NCBI GenBank assembly: GCA_017466345.1
Contig: JAFTUI010000009.1
Coordinates: 1-46,049 of the forward strand
Origin: Tidjanibacter sp.
GTDB lineage: Bacteria; Bacteroidota; Bacteroidia; Bacteroidales; Rikenellaceae
Reading direction: 5' to 3'
Length of the DNA stretch: 46,049 bases
Below are positions 8,490 through 16,362 of this stretch, piece after piece. The position numbers were made by a program, and so were the translations under genes. The notes beneath the pieces were generated by a model that was not told the origin of the DNA, did no database searches, and was given only the letters and a program-made list of their open reading frames with translations. The stretch's first letter is position 1. Each line of letters begins with the position of its first letter.

Positions 8490-10304
8490 TTAGAATGTTT
8501 TCAGTGCCTCTACGAGTCGGTGGTTGTCCTTGCGGTCGCGGATGGCAAGGCGGATGTAGTTGCTACGGCTGAATGCTGCCTTGCCCGAACAATCCTTAAT
8601 GAGGATATTATGGTCTGCCAAGAGCCTTACAGCCAACTCCTTGGAGGAGAATTTGTCCGTCACAAGCTCGCAGAGGAAGTAGTTTGCCTGCGAGGGTATC
8701 ACGCGCAGGAAAGGCACCTCTTGCAGTTCGGCATAGAAGAGCGCACGCTCTTGGCGGAACATCTGGCAGGCTGCGGTGTAGTCCTTGTGGTACTTCTCGT
8801 AGATCTGCATATAGAACTCGCCAAAGGAGTTTATGTTCCATATTGCCACCTCCTTTTTGAGGCTTGCAATCATCTCTGTGTTGCCACTTGCCAACACTCC
8901 GAGTCGGAAGCCCGGCACTCCATAGGACTTCGAGATGCTCTTAACGACCACAAGGTGGGGGTTGTCGGCAAGGATGGAGTTGCTGAGTAGTGTATATTCG
9001 CCCTCCACATCCACAAAGTCTACAAACGACTCATCGACCACAAACCTCACACCCCTCTGACGGGTCCACTCAATCAGTCGCATCAGGTCTGCATAGGGGA
9101 TATAGTTGCCCGAAGGGTTGTCGGGGTCGATGAGCAGCAGTGTGTCGAGCTGCGTGTTGCCAAAGAACGCCATAATCTCGTCTGCATCGTAGTGCATATC
9201 GGCGTTGGTGGGCAGATAGGAGATGATGTTCTCCTTTTGGCTTCGGTTGGGATACTCCTCGAAGGTGGGGTATATGACTCCCATCTTGCCCGCATAACGC
9301 TCCACAAATGCCTTGATGAGTTCCGCTGCACCGTTGCCCACAACCACATACTCCTGCCTTATGGAGAAGTATTTGCCCGCCAACAGACTGTTTACCCTCA
9401 TACCCGATGGATACTCGCGCATCAGCACCTCGAAGCTCGCCTTTATCTCGTCTATCATCTGCTGTGGCGGGAAGTAGGGATTGACCAGGTAGCAGAAGTC
9501 CACAAGGTGGGGATACCTCCAATAGCCGCCATAGCGCGAGGAGATAGCCTTGTAGCGCATCTCGTCACTCTCCTCGAACATACCCGAGGCGATGTCCAAA
9601 TCCTGTATGTCGTCTATCTCGTACCACCTCTCGCCACTGAGCGGTAGCGCCCTCAGCGGGGAGTCTTCGAGCAGGGTTATGACCTTCAACACTTGCTCGT
9701 AGTACTCGTTTCTGCCCAGGGCGTGACAATATGCCTCCAAGAAGGGCACATAGTGAGTCTGGGAGAACTCCTTGCTGAACTTGTAGATGTTGACCGTCTT
9801 GTAGTATTGGTCTATGTCGGAGTATTTGAAGTAGTTTTTCGAGATGAAGTTGTTTATTCTGTTCTCCTCATCGAGCGTCACCACCGTTCCGTCCATCCAA
9901 CTCTCGTACTTATCCACCAGTGCTAAGTTGGGATAGTCGTTCTCCACCAATCGTCTAACTACGGAGGTCTCGTATATAAGGTCGGACTCCAACAAGAGGG
10001 TGTCCTCTGCCAGCAGATAGTCCTTAGCCAGATAGAGCGAGTAGATGTTGTTGGTTTTGTCGTAGATGGGGTTTTCGACATAGGTAATCTCTATGCCCTT
10101 GTACTTTGTGCCCACATAGTCGATTACGTTCTGAGCCTTGTATCCGACCACCATTATGAGCTTTGTCACGCCCACCTCGCTGAGGCATTCGAGCGTTCGG
10201 TCAATCAGCCTTACACCGTTGACACTGAGCATACATTTGGTATTATCGCCCGTCAGTTCGCCAAGCCTGCGACCCATTCCTGCCGCCAAAATTATCGCTT
10301 GCAT
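8490..10304 (-). CDS. Bifunctional nucleotidyltransferase / class I-II aminotransferase fusion
   Basis: Two enzymes in one 604-aa chain. Residues ~1-235 are a LicC/PntC-like nucleotidyltransferase with the start motif AIILAAGMGRRLG and a PKCM-like segment (TKCML), expected to activate a phosphorylated small molecule with CTP. Residues ~250-604 are a HisC/CobD-like PLP aminotransferase: DPDNPSG near 395, VVDESFVDF, and the PLP lysine in SISKSYGVPGFRLG near 454. The same order is known for PntC-type fusions that make CMP-aminoethylphosphonate, but no phosphonate-forming genes (pepM, ppd) are visible here. The product could instead be a CDP-linked amino compound. It is co-transcribed with LicD and Stealth transferases that could use such a donor. 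The domain calls are firm; the substrate is inferred. Confidence 0.8.
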   Translation of the reverse strand: MQAIILAAGMGRRLGELTGDNTKCMLSVNGVRLIDRTLECLSEVGVTKLIMVVGYKAQNVIDYVGTKYKGIEITYVENPIYDKTNNIYSLYLAKDYLLAEDTLLLESDLIYETSVVRRLVENDYPNLALVDKYESWMDGTVVTLDEENRINNFISKNYFKYSDIDQYYKTVNIYKFSKEFSQTHYVPFLEAYCHALGRNEYYEQVLKVITLLEDSPLRALPLSGERWYEIDDIQDLDIASGMFEESDEMRYKAISSRYGGYWRYPHLVDFCYLVNPYFPPQQMIDEIKASFEVLMREYPSGMRVNSLLAGKYFSIRQEYVVVGNGAAELIKAFVERYAGKMGVIYPTFEEYPNRSQKENIISYLPTNADMHYDADEIMAFFGNTQLDTLLLIDPDNPSGNYIPYADLMRLIEWTRQRGVRFVVDESFVDFVDVEGEYTLLSNSILADNPHLVVVKSISKSYGVPGFRLGVLASGNTEMIASLKKEVAIWNINSFGEFYMQIYEKYHKDYTAACQMFRQERALFYAELQEVPFLRVIPSQANYFLCELVTDKFSSKELAVRLLADHNILIKDCSGKAAFSRSNYIRLAIRDRKDNHRLVEALKTF

Positions 10305-10322
10305 ACGTCTATATTATATTGT

Positions 10323-11267
10323 TTAGAGAAAAAATCTTGCGTAAATCTTCGTTGCCCATTGGAATAGGAGGGGTGTGCGGTAGCCGCACCTTGCGCGGGC
10401 ACCCAGAACCGCCTCGCGGAGCCACGGAAACTCGCTCCACAGGTCGCACTTGTGAATGATGGCGTGCCAGCCCGCACGCAACACAAGTCCACCCCACACA
10501 TACTCAATGGGGCTTCCCTCCAAGTGGTCTTTATAGTGGGCATAGAGGTCGAGCCAATTGCGCGAGGATGCCAAGTGGCGCACACTGCGTTTTTGGGCGC
10601 AGAGCGAGTTGGGATTGTCTTTGCGATAGTGGTAGAGTACCTCTGGCAGGTGGACAATGCTCTTGGCGTAGAATATGATTTGAGCCATCAGGCACATATC
10701 TTCGTGCATCGAGAGCTTCGGGGTGTGGATATGGTTTTCAGTATAAATGCTTCGGCGGAAACACTTGGTCACTGTATAGCCGGGCGAACGGTAGTTGAAG
10801 ATGTTTGCAATATATTGCAGACGCATATCACCCGTATACTCCCTCTCGCGCTTGACGCTCTGTTTGTCGCCATACTCCTTCACAAGGTCGAAATAGATAA
10901 GGTCGGCACCGGTGCGCTCAATCTCTGCCACTACTTTGCCCAGAGCCCCCTCTGAGAGCCAATCGTCCGAGTCGGCACAAAGGATATACTCCCCTCGCGC
11001 AGCCAAGAAACCCGTGCGGCGGGCCTGCGGAAGCCCCATATTTTGCTGGTGCACGATGGTGATGTGTGGGCTGAGGTGGCTGAACTTGGACTCTATAACC
11101 TTCTCCAACACCTCCATCGAGCGGTCTTTGGTGCCATCGTTGACAAAGACAAACTCCACGCCCTCGCACCACTGCGCAAAGACGCTCTCGGCAAACTGTC
11201 CGATGTAGCGCTCCACACCGTAGATGGGCACCACCAACGAAAGAGTGTATTTGATATTATCGGTCAT
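10323..11267 (-). CDS. Family 2 glycosyltransferase
   Basis: GT-A fold glycosyltransferase acting at the cytoplasmic face on a surface-glycan precursor. The 314-aa product starts with the typical beta-strand YTLSLVVPIYGVERYI. It continues with FVNDGTKDRS and QARRTGFLAARGEYILCADSDD, the latter holding the DxD-type metal/UDP-sugar site. The ATG at 11267 is preferred because the upstream extension to 11375 would overlap the Stealth gene and has no family similarity. It lies 10 bp downstream of the Stealth stop codon and 18 bp upstream of the fusion gene, so it is an internal operon gene. The donor sugar cannot be told from sequence. Confidence 0.85.
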   Translation of the reverse strand: MTDNIKYTLSLVVPIYGVERYIGQFAESVFAQWCEGVEFVFVNDGTKDRSMEVLEKVIESKFSHLSPHITIVHQQNMGLPQARRTGFLAARGEYILCADSDDWLSEGALGKVVAEIERTGADLIYFDLVKEYGDKQSVKREREYTGDMRLQYIANIFNYRSPGYTVTKCFRRSIYTENHIHTPKLSMHEDMCLMAQIIFYAKSIVHLPEVLYHYRKDNPNSLCAQKRSVRHLASSRNWLDLYAHYKDHLEGSPIEYVWGGLVLRAGWHAIIHKCDLWSEFPWLREAVLGARARCGYRTPLLFQWATKIYARFFL

Positions 11268-11277
11268 AGATGAAGAG

Positions 11278-12156
11278 TTAGTTTTCGAATTTGGACTTTT
11301 GGGCAAAACGCGCCTCAAAGGCGTCAAGCAGTGTTTTGCGTAGCTCCACATAGCGCTCCTCTGGCAAGTGGACATCGTTGATGCAGGTCATCTTGCGAGA
11401 GGGTTTCTTTATGAAATCGCAAAGTTTTGCCACGGAGGCTATTGCCAGCGAGAAGTGTTTTTTGCTGATGCGTTCGGGCACAATCTTACCTTTCAGATAC
11501 ATATAGTTGAGGTAGATATATTGGGTGTAATTATGCTCTGTGCGCGTGCGCGATATTGCTTCCAAAATCTCCTGCTTGCAGGTCTCATACAGTTCCACAC
11601 ACTCACTTCTGAGCATTGGCGAACAGATGTGTTGAGGGCGCAAGAAAAGAGGACCACCACGCCTGCCCAGAGCCTTGTGTGCCAAGCGGTCGGAGTTGTG
11701 GCATATCTGTTTGTACATATCGTGACGCAATAGATGGTGGCTCATACCAATCACACCCTTGCCCTCGCGGAAAAAGTCCGTAGCCTTGCAGAGCAGCATA
11801 GGGAACATATCATCGTTGAAGTAGAGGTACTCCTCGTCCAAACCATCAATGCGATGCAGAAACATCTCTATGGTGTTGCTATTGAAGGTAGGCAGGAACT
11901 CCTCTGGGATAATATCCTTGTGGAGCACCACATTTACCTCCTCCCTGTTGATCCACTCTGGCACCTGGCTCTCGCCCGACACCACAAGGTGTACCTTGCG
12001 CACAAAGGGCATATTCTCCGCTATGCCGCGAAACAGATATGGCAGGGTGCCCCAATCGCGGAAACGCTTCTCCAAAATGGGGGTATTAGTGTAGCGCTCG
12101 TACTCTCTTTGCCACACTGGGTCGAGTCCATTTACATAGGTTATTACGACATCCAT
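11278..12156 (-). CDS. Stealth-family glycan phosphotransferase
   Basis: Stealth proteins transfer hexose-1-phosphate to build phosphate-linked capsular polysaccharides. The 292-aa protein shows conserved region 1 (VVITYVNGLDPVWQREYERY, residues 3-22). It also has the long region 2: RDWGTLPYLFRGIAENMPFV, then VVSGESQVPEW, then the NSNTIEMFLHRI and YFNDDMF blocks. A LCDFIKKPS...CINDV segment in the C-terminal part fits regions 3/4. It is spaced 6 bp from licD upstream and 10 bp from the GT2 gene downstream. This indicates a phosphodiester-containing surface polymer. Confidence 0.85.
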   Translation of the reverse strand: MDVVITYVNGLDPVWQREYERYTNTPILEKRFRDWGTLPYLFRGIAENMPFVRKVHLVVSGESQVPEWINREEVNVVLHKDIIPEEFLPTFNSNTIEMFLHRIDGLDEEYLYFNDDMFPMLLCKATDFFREGKGVIGMSHHLLRHDMYKQICHNSDRLAHKALGRRGGPLFLRPQHICSPMLRSECVELYETCKQEILEAISRTRTEHNYTQYIYLNYMYLKGKIVPERISKKHFSLAIASVAKLCDFIKKPSRKMTCINDVHLPEERYVELRKTLLDAFEARFAQKSKFEN

Positions 12157-12162
12157 AGCGAT

Positions 12163-12969
12163 TTACAATAAATCTTCTCCAAAAATCTCTTTGATATACA
12201 ACGGATAGTGCATCGACTTTCTTATCTGTTCTTCGCTGGGCAGCTTACGCCAGTCGCCGTAGATATTCGTGAGGTAGGCGTCAGTATTTCCCGGTACGGG
12301 GAACTCCACACCCTCGAACTCCATCTTCGAGAGCGGGAATATATCTTTCTTGTAGAATACACTCTTATAGAAGCCTGCACCCAGGCAGATGCGATATTGA
12401 TCCTTGGCGCCAAATTGTCCCACAAGGCGTGCAAAGGGAATCAGCAGAGCAAAATTTATGCCCTCGACCACCCTTACTGCCAAGTGGCGCAAGAAGCGGT
12501 TTTTGATGTATTGGGTGGGGTGCTGCATATTCTTGTAGAAGAACTTTGCAAGGTGGGCACCAAAGCGGGTAGAGCGCTCGATGTAGAAGACGTCCAAGCC
12601 CACACCCTGATACTTAAAATACTTCGACCTCGGGTCGGTAGCCAGCACTGGGTCCTTCTTTTTACGAAACTTAGCAAAGACATTGACGTGGTCAGGGTCG
12701 CTCTTGATGCTTTGGTAGAAGTAGTCATCACTCTCCATCTTCAAGAGCACGCGCTGCAACTTCTTGTAGTCCTTTTTGAGCATCGTCACATCCACATCAT
12801 CGTCCCAAGGGATAAACCCCTTGTGTCGCGCTGCGCCCAGCAATGTGCCCGAGCAGAGCCACCACTGTATGTTATTCTCCTCGCATATCTTGGCAAACGC
12901 CTCCAAGACTTTAAGCATCTCCTTTTGGTCTTTTCTCAAAGTAGAGCCTTCGGGGTTATACACTCTCAT
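12163..12969 (-). CDS. LicD family phosphotransferase
   Basis: LicD-type nucleotidyltransferase-fold enzyme that attaches phosphocholine or a similar CDP-linked group to surface glycans. The 268-aa protein has LCSGTLLGAARHKGFIPWDDDVDV (residues ~38-61), with the catalytic Asp cluster DDDVD at 56-60. It lacks membrane segments and would act in the cytoplasm. In this operon a LicC-like domain is fused to an aminotransferase two genes downstream, so the transferred group is more likely an amino-group-bearing phospho compound than choline itself; no choline-uptake or kinase genes are seen. It is 25 bp downstream of the GT4 gene. Confidence 0.85.
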   Translation of the reverse strand: MRVYNPEGSTLRKDQKEMLKVLEAFAKICEENNIQWWLCSGTLLGAARHKGFIPWDDDVDVTMLKKDYKKLQRVLLKMESDDYFYQSIKSDPDHVNVFAKFRKKKDPVLATDPRSKYFKYQGVGLDVFYIERSTRFGAHLAKFFYKNMQHPTQYIKNRFLRHLAVRVVEGINFALLIPFARLVGQFGAKDQYRICLGAGFYKSVFYKKDIFPLSKMEFEGVEFPVPGNTDAYLTNIYGDWRKLPSEEQIRKSMHYPLYIKEIFGEDLL

Positions 12970-12994
12970 AGTTTCGTTTTGTTCGTTTCTTCAT

Positions 12995-14167
12995 TTATTT
13001 CTTACCTACAAGCCCATCAAAAAGCACTCGCCACTTCTCGGCAATCTTCTCGGGACTATACTGCGCTCTGTACTCCACAGCGCGCTTTCTTATCTGCAAC
13101 CTCTCCTCTTCGCTCATCGCCGCAATCCTAAGCAGTTGTTGGGCGTACTCCTCCTCATCGAAGGCAGGGACTATAAATCCACACTCTCCGCTTGGCGAGA
13201 GCACCTCCTTGACGCCCGAAGTACAACCGAAAGCCACACCGATGCACCCCTGCGCTTGTCCCTCGGTGAGTGCCAAGCCCCACCCCTCGGTTTCGGAGGT
13301 AAGTGCCACAATAGATGCCCTGCGGTAGTACTCCGCCACACTCTTTTTGTGCCCCTCGAAGCTCGCCCTTTCGAGCGAGAGTTCCTCTGCCATACTCTTC
13401 ATCTTCTCGAAGTCCTCGCCATCGCCCACCAGCACCAATCGCCAATCCGCCATCTGGCGCTGCACCTTGCCCCAGATGCGCAACAATCGGTCTATTCTCT
13501 TCGACCAATTCTCGAAGCGACCGCAAAAGAGGACTATGTTCTCCTTGTCGTAATTGACATCTGCCACGGGATATTCGGGGTTCTCGATGGCGTAGATGTG
13601 GTTCTCTTCGGGGCTGATACCCAATCCTGCCGCCACCTCCGCCTTGTAGGGCTGACATAGCACCGTGTAGGCGTCCGAGCTCTCATACTCCCTGCGGGTG
13701 CGCTCCACAGCCTTGCGCATAGCCAACCCTCCGTCTGCATATCTTCGCTTATTGAAGAGGTGCCACATAACCCTCCTCACAAAGCCCCTCTGGCGGCGAT
13801 ATACGATAGCGTACCTCTGCCAAAAAGGCTCCCCGTGACACGCGACAATCGTTCTGACACCCGTGCGAGCCTTTATGCCCTCAATGCCCGCAAGAGCCTT
13901 ACCCACCTGAACGAGAATGTCGATACCATCTGCCACCACATACTTCTCCACCTGCTGAGCCCTCTTTGCGGGTACTGCTTGCAGAGGCAGCTGCCTGAGC
14001 ACAAAGGTTTCTGCCGCCTGCTCCGGCAGCAACTCCTCAGCCACTCTCGAAGCATAGACATAGACCTCGTAACCATCGCACTGGCTCAGATACTTGGCGA
14101 TGTCGATGGTCACTCTCTCGGCTCCACCGCTGGGGAAACGATTGTGTATAAAGGCAACTTTTACCAT
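12995..14167 (-). CDS. Family 4 glycosyltransferase
   Basis: GT-B fold retaining glycosyltransferase, the first gene of the minus-strand glycan operon. The 390-aa protein has the N-terminal FIHNRFPSGGAERVTIDIA glycine-rich acceptor-side motif. The C-terminal donor-binding block contains VLFCGRFENWSKRIDRLL, LVLVGDGEDFEKM, and the E-x7-E pattern in SETEGWGLALTEGQAQG. It has no signal peptide or membrane helix. It probably adds a hexose to the polymer later modified by the Stealth and LicD proteins. A TAnnTTTG promoter box lies about 25 bp upstream of the start. Confidence 0.87.
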   Translation of the reverse strand: MVKVAFIHNRFPSGGAERVTIDIAKYLSQCDGYEVYVYASRVAEELLPEQAAETFVLRQLPLQAVPAKRAQQVEKYVVADGIDILVQVGKALAGIEGIKARTGVRTIVACHGEPFWQRYAIVYRRQRGFVRRVMWHLFNKRRYADGGLAMRKAVERTRREYESSDAYTVLCQPYKAEVAAGLGISPEENHIYAIENPEYPVADVNYDKENIVLFCGRFENWSKRIDRLLRIWGKVQRQMADWRLVLVGDGEDFEKMKSMAEELSLERASFEGHKKSVAEYYRRASIVALTSETEGWGLALTEGQAQGCIGVAFGCTSGVKEVLSPSGECGFIVPAFDEEEYAQQLLRIAAMSEEERLQIRKRAVEYRAQYSPEKIAEKWRVLFDGLVGKK

Positions 14168-14191
14168 ACTCTCTCAGTTGGTTTTACATTG

Positions 14192-14218
14192 CAAATGTAG
14201 CACAATTAATAGGAACAA
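14192..14218 (-). promoter_or_regulatory. Probable promoter of the glycan operon
   Basis: On the minus strand TACATTTG (14199-14192) matches TAnnTTTG. An upstream TTG (14218-14216) is 16 bp away, slightly shorter than usual. It lies between the GT4 start and the upstream LRR gene stop. Confidence 0.5.
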
Positions 14219-15562
14219 TTAATGTTTAGGTGTCAGAGTCAGTTCGGTGCCAGATGCATATTCCGACAGACTATATGACACGCCATCAACAACAGCAATA
14301 TAGGCCATACTTGCGAAAGTGAATACGCTGCCATCCTGCTGCTGATACTGAACCGGAGTAGCAACAACCTCTTTACCACTACGCCCTACACAAACCATAT
14401 CGTAATTTGTGTGTACGCCACCGGCTGCGTCCAAACCCACCAAGACAACCCTTGATGCTACTTGACCATTGACAAGAGCGACATTGGTAGCCACATCTTG
14501 ACCGGCAATGTAAAAGGCGTCTTGCGCTGCGCAATACGAGGCAATAAGTTGATAGGGCTGGTCATTCCAACCGTCAATCACAAACAAGCCATCTTCGAGT
14601 TTTTGGGATATTGTAATATCAAACGACACATTTGTAGCTGTGACATAGCCTTGACCATCCTTCCAGCCCAAGCCTGCACCAGAAACAGTCCAATCGCCAA
14701 GCCAACTATCATAGTTGTCACTAACGGTTTCAAAATTACAACCAACGATATTGTCGGCATATGCATCCCAGCCAGCGGCCGCTTTATATTTAGCAACACT
14801 CGCAGAGGGAACGTAAATCACTGCATCTGCCGGAAGAGTCAGCATACCCTCCAATGCCGTAGGAGGTGTTTGTGGTTTGCAATAGATATACCTAAGGTTC
14901 GAGCAACCATCAAATACGGTTTGGTCCATCATTTCGACACTCTCTGGAATGGCAACCTCTTCAAGCCTTGTACAGCCAGCAAATGCCTCAAAAAGTTGCC
15001 TAATGCCATTCGGGAGATAGATGGTTGTGAGTGTGGGCTGGTTACTAAACCACCTGTCAAGAAACAAAACATTATCATCGAATGCCATACAACCTATGCC
15101 AGCGTCATAGGTATTTGAGAGCATAACAGCACCGGCATAGCTTGGGAACTGAGGAATTATTTTGCTACCACCGGATGTCTTGTAATAGATCTTTCTGCTA
15201 TCGTCAATTCCACCTACAACCGTAAGAGGAATGGTCACAACCGAACCGTCCGACATAGTAAAGTATGCATTATCCTCATCCCAATCAACAGCCACAATCA
15301 CACCCTCTGCACCGGCCACCTCATCATTGTCTTGCTTAATAGTGATGGTGGATTTGTCCGAGAAGGTTATAACATAACCCTCCTTTGTTTCGGTAATCGA
15401 CCTAATACTCAGATCGTTCGAGAGTGCATTGAGAAGTGCCTGCTGATTGGCAACTTTCTCGTTGAGTTTATCAATAGCATCCCACACCTGTCTATCGTCA
15501 TAGGTACAACCTATCATCAGCCCCATCAGGGCAATACTCAACATCAGGACAACTCTTTTCAT
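14219..15562 (-). CDS. Surface LRR (BspA-like) lipoprotein with DUF4988 N-terminus
   Basis: Predicted outer-surface lipoprotein of 447 aa. The lipobox MIGC places the lipidated Cys at residue 19. Residues ~20-115 form a short coiled coil plus beta segment (RSITETKEGYVITFSDKST) typical of DUF4988 in Bacteroidetes lipoproteins. Residues ~150-275 contain BspA/LRR_5-type repeats (LTTIYLPNGIRQLFEAFAGC, LEEVAIPESVEMMDQTVFDG), ending in IYVPSASVAKYKAAAGWDAY. This closing motif is also seen in the partial gene at the right window edge. The remaining ~170 residues are beta-rich and unrecognised. A TACCTTTG box lies ~47 bp upstream. Probably host- or glycan-binding; no enzyme motif is seen. Confidence 0.75.
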   Translation of the reverse strand: MKRVVLMLSIALMGLMIGCTYDDRQVWDAIDKLNEKVANQQALLNALSNDLSIRSITETKEGYVITFSDKSTITIKQDNDEVAGAEGVIVAVDWDEDNAYFTMSDGSVVTIPLTVVGGIDDSRKIYYKTSGGSKIIPQFPSYAGAVMLSNTYDAGIGCMAFDDNVLFLDRWFSNQPTLTTIYLPNGIRQLFEAFAGCTRLEEVAIPESVEMMDQTVFDGCSNLRYIYCKPQTPPTALEGMLTLPADAVIYVPSASVAKYKAAAGWDAYADNIVGCNFETVSDNYDSWLGDWTVSGAGLGWKDGQGYVTATNVSFDITISQKLEDGLFVIDGWNDQPYQLIASYCAAQDAFYIAGQDVATNVALVNGQVASRVVLVGLDAAGGVHTNYDMVCVGRSGKEVVATPVQYQQQDGSVFTFASMAYIAVVDGVSYSLSEYASGTELTLTPKH

Positions 15563-15608
15563 AGTGTTATTAAAGTTTTAGTTGTTAGTTTCTTGGACCT
15601 TACTTCCA

Positions 15609-15616
15609 CAAAGGTA
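15609..15616 (-). promoter_or_regulatory. Promoter -7 box of the LRR lipoprotein gene
   Basis: TACCTTTG on the minus strand preceded by AAAATTATTTC, a context shared with the promoter of the 1493-aa lipoprotein (25407). No clear -33 TTG at the right distance. Confidence 0.45.
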
Positions 15617-15767
15617 GAAATAATTTTGAACATTAATTACTCATTGCAGCTAAAAGTATACTACTCGGCACAAACATCTGTGGAATTTGATTAGATGTGA
15701 CACAGCACACAAGGCAACGCAATGATTTGACTTGTTGGTATCGGGATGATTATTGGGAGGGGGTTGA

Positions 15768-16034
15768 GGATTACTGCACCGCCTGCGGCGGCTTGTGATC
15801 CCTCCGCTGCCGCGGGCGTCCTTGCAAACTGACAAAATCGGCTATTGGCTCATTTTCGGCAGCAAAGCAGGGATTACTGCACCGCCTGCGGCGGCTTGTG
15901 ATCCCTCCGCTGCCGCGGGCGTCCTTGCAAACTGACAAAATCGGCTGTTGGCTAATTTTCGGCAGCAAAGCAGGGATTACTGCACCGCCTGCGGCGGCTT
16001 GTGATCCCTCCGCTGCCGCGGGCGTCCTTGCAAA
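15768..16034. repeat. 103-bp GC-rich tandem repeat, 2.6 copies
   Basis: Units start with GGATTACTGCACCGCC at 15768, 15871 and 15974, so the period is exactly 103 bp. The third copy stops after 61 bp at CTTGCAAA. Each unit contains compact GC hairpins (CCGCC-TGC-GGCGG) followed by CGCTGCCGCGGGCG and an A/T-rich spacer with CATTTTCGGCAGCAAAG. Copies differ by only a few bases. Minus-strand open frames exist, but 103 is not a multiple of three, so the frame shifts from unit to unit and coding is not supported. The array lies between the LRR gene and the integrated element. Confidence 0.9.
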
Positions 16035-16037
16035 TAA

Positions 16038-16167
16038 GCAAGAAAGCCTCAGTTCTTTTGGCAAAAAGAGTCTTTTTTATGCAACAAGGTGGCATTGTGA
16101 GCGAGCTCACTGCCACCTTGTTGCATAAAAAAACCTCTGCTTTCGCAGAGGTCTGAGGCTTTCTTGC
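16038..16167. other. Nested inverted-repeat structure next to the left attachment site
   Basis: Outer arms GCAAGAAAGCCTCAG (16038-16052) and CTGAGGCTTTCTTGC (16153-16167) are a perfect 15-bp inverted repeat. Inside are a second hairpin with a perfect 22-bp stem (16073-16094 with 16111-16132, topped by GTGAGC/GCTCAC) and the GAAA-loop terminator at 16133-16152. The whole can fold as a three-way junction. The T/A runs at the ends of the 22-bp stem would make it a bidirectional terminator. Confidence 0.8.
16127..16152 (-). terminator. Terminator of the ancestral tRNA-Ser transcript
   Basis: On the minus strand ACCTCTGC-GAAA-GCAGAGGT is followed by seven T (16133-16127). It lies ~20 bp past the left copy of the tRNA 3' end. 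Before the element inserted it would have sat directly downstream of tRNA-Ser(CGA). The insertion now separates the two by 12.1 kb. Confidence 0.7.
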
Positions 16168-16171
16168 CTTT

Positions 16172-16188
16172 GCGGAGAGACAGGGATT
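16172..16188. mobile_element. attL of the 12.1-kb integrative element
   Basis: GCGGAGAGACAGGGATT is identical to 28288-28304, which covers the discriminator base, the 3' acceptor strand and part of the T-arm of tRNA-Ser(CGA). It is the displaced tRNA 3' end left at the distal side of the integrated element. Confidence 0.85.
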
Positions 16189-16293
16189 AAATCATATATT
16201 TTGCATAATTTTGTTATAATGTGTAAATTATTGATATTTAATCGGTTTTTTGTTTTGTGTTTTGCGTAATTTCGGTGTGTTTTGCATATTATT

Positions 16294-16314
16294 GGCTTAT
16301 TTTTTGGCTTATTC
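16294..16314. repeat. Putative integrase arm-type repeat, left end
   Basis: GGCTTATTTTTTGGCTTATT is a direct repeat of two GGCTTA units 13 bp apart. A near-identical pair, same orientation, is at 28211-28231 near the right end. Confidence 0.5.
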
Positions 16315-16340
16315 AGTATTTGTATTTATCTTTACATTTG
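16304..16340 (+). promoter_or_regulatory. Probable integrase promoter
   Basis: TACATTTG at 16333-16340 fits the -7 consensus; TATCTTTA at 16327-16334 with TTG at 16304-16306 (20-bp spacing) is an overlapping alternative. The promoter overlaps the arm-type repeat, which would allow the integrase to repress itself. Confidence 0.4.
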
Positions 16341-16362
16341 AATAAACAAACACCAAAAGTCA

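Noticed and set aside
15771-16128. Minus- and plus-strand ORFs across the 103-bp repeat
   Set aside because: The 103-bp period shifts frame with each unit, so the same DNA is read in different frames; not a coherent protein.
15768-16190. Short CAGGGATTA text shared by the 103-bp repeat units and the att site
   Set aside because: Only about nine bases match, with no further similarity; likely coincidence.
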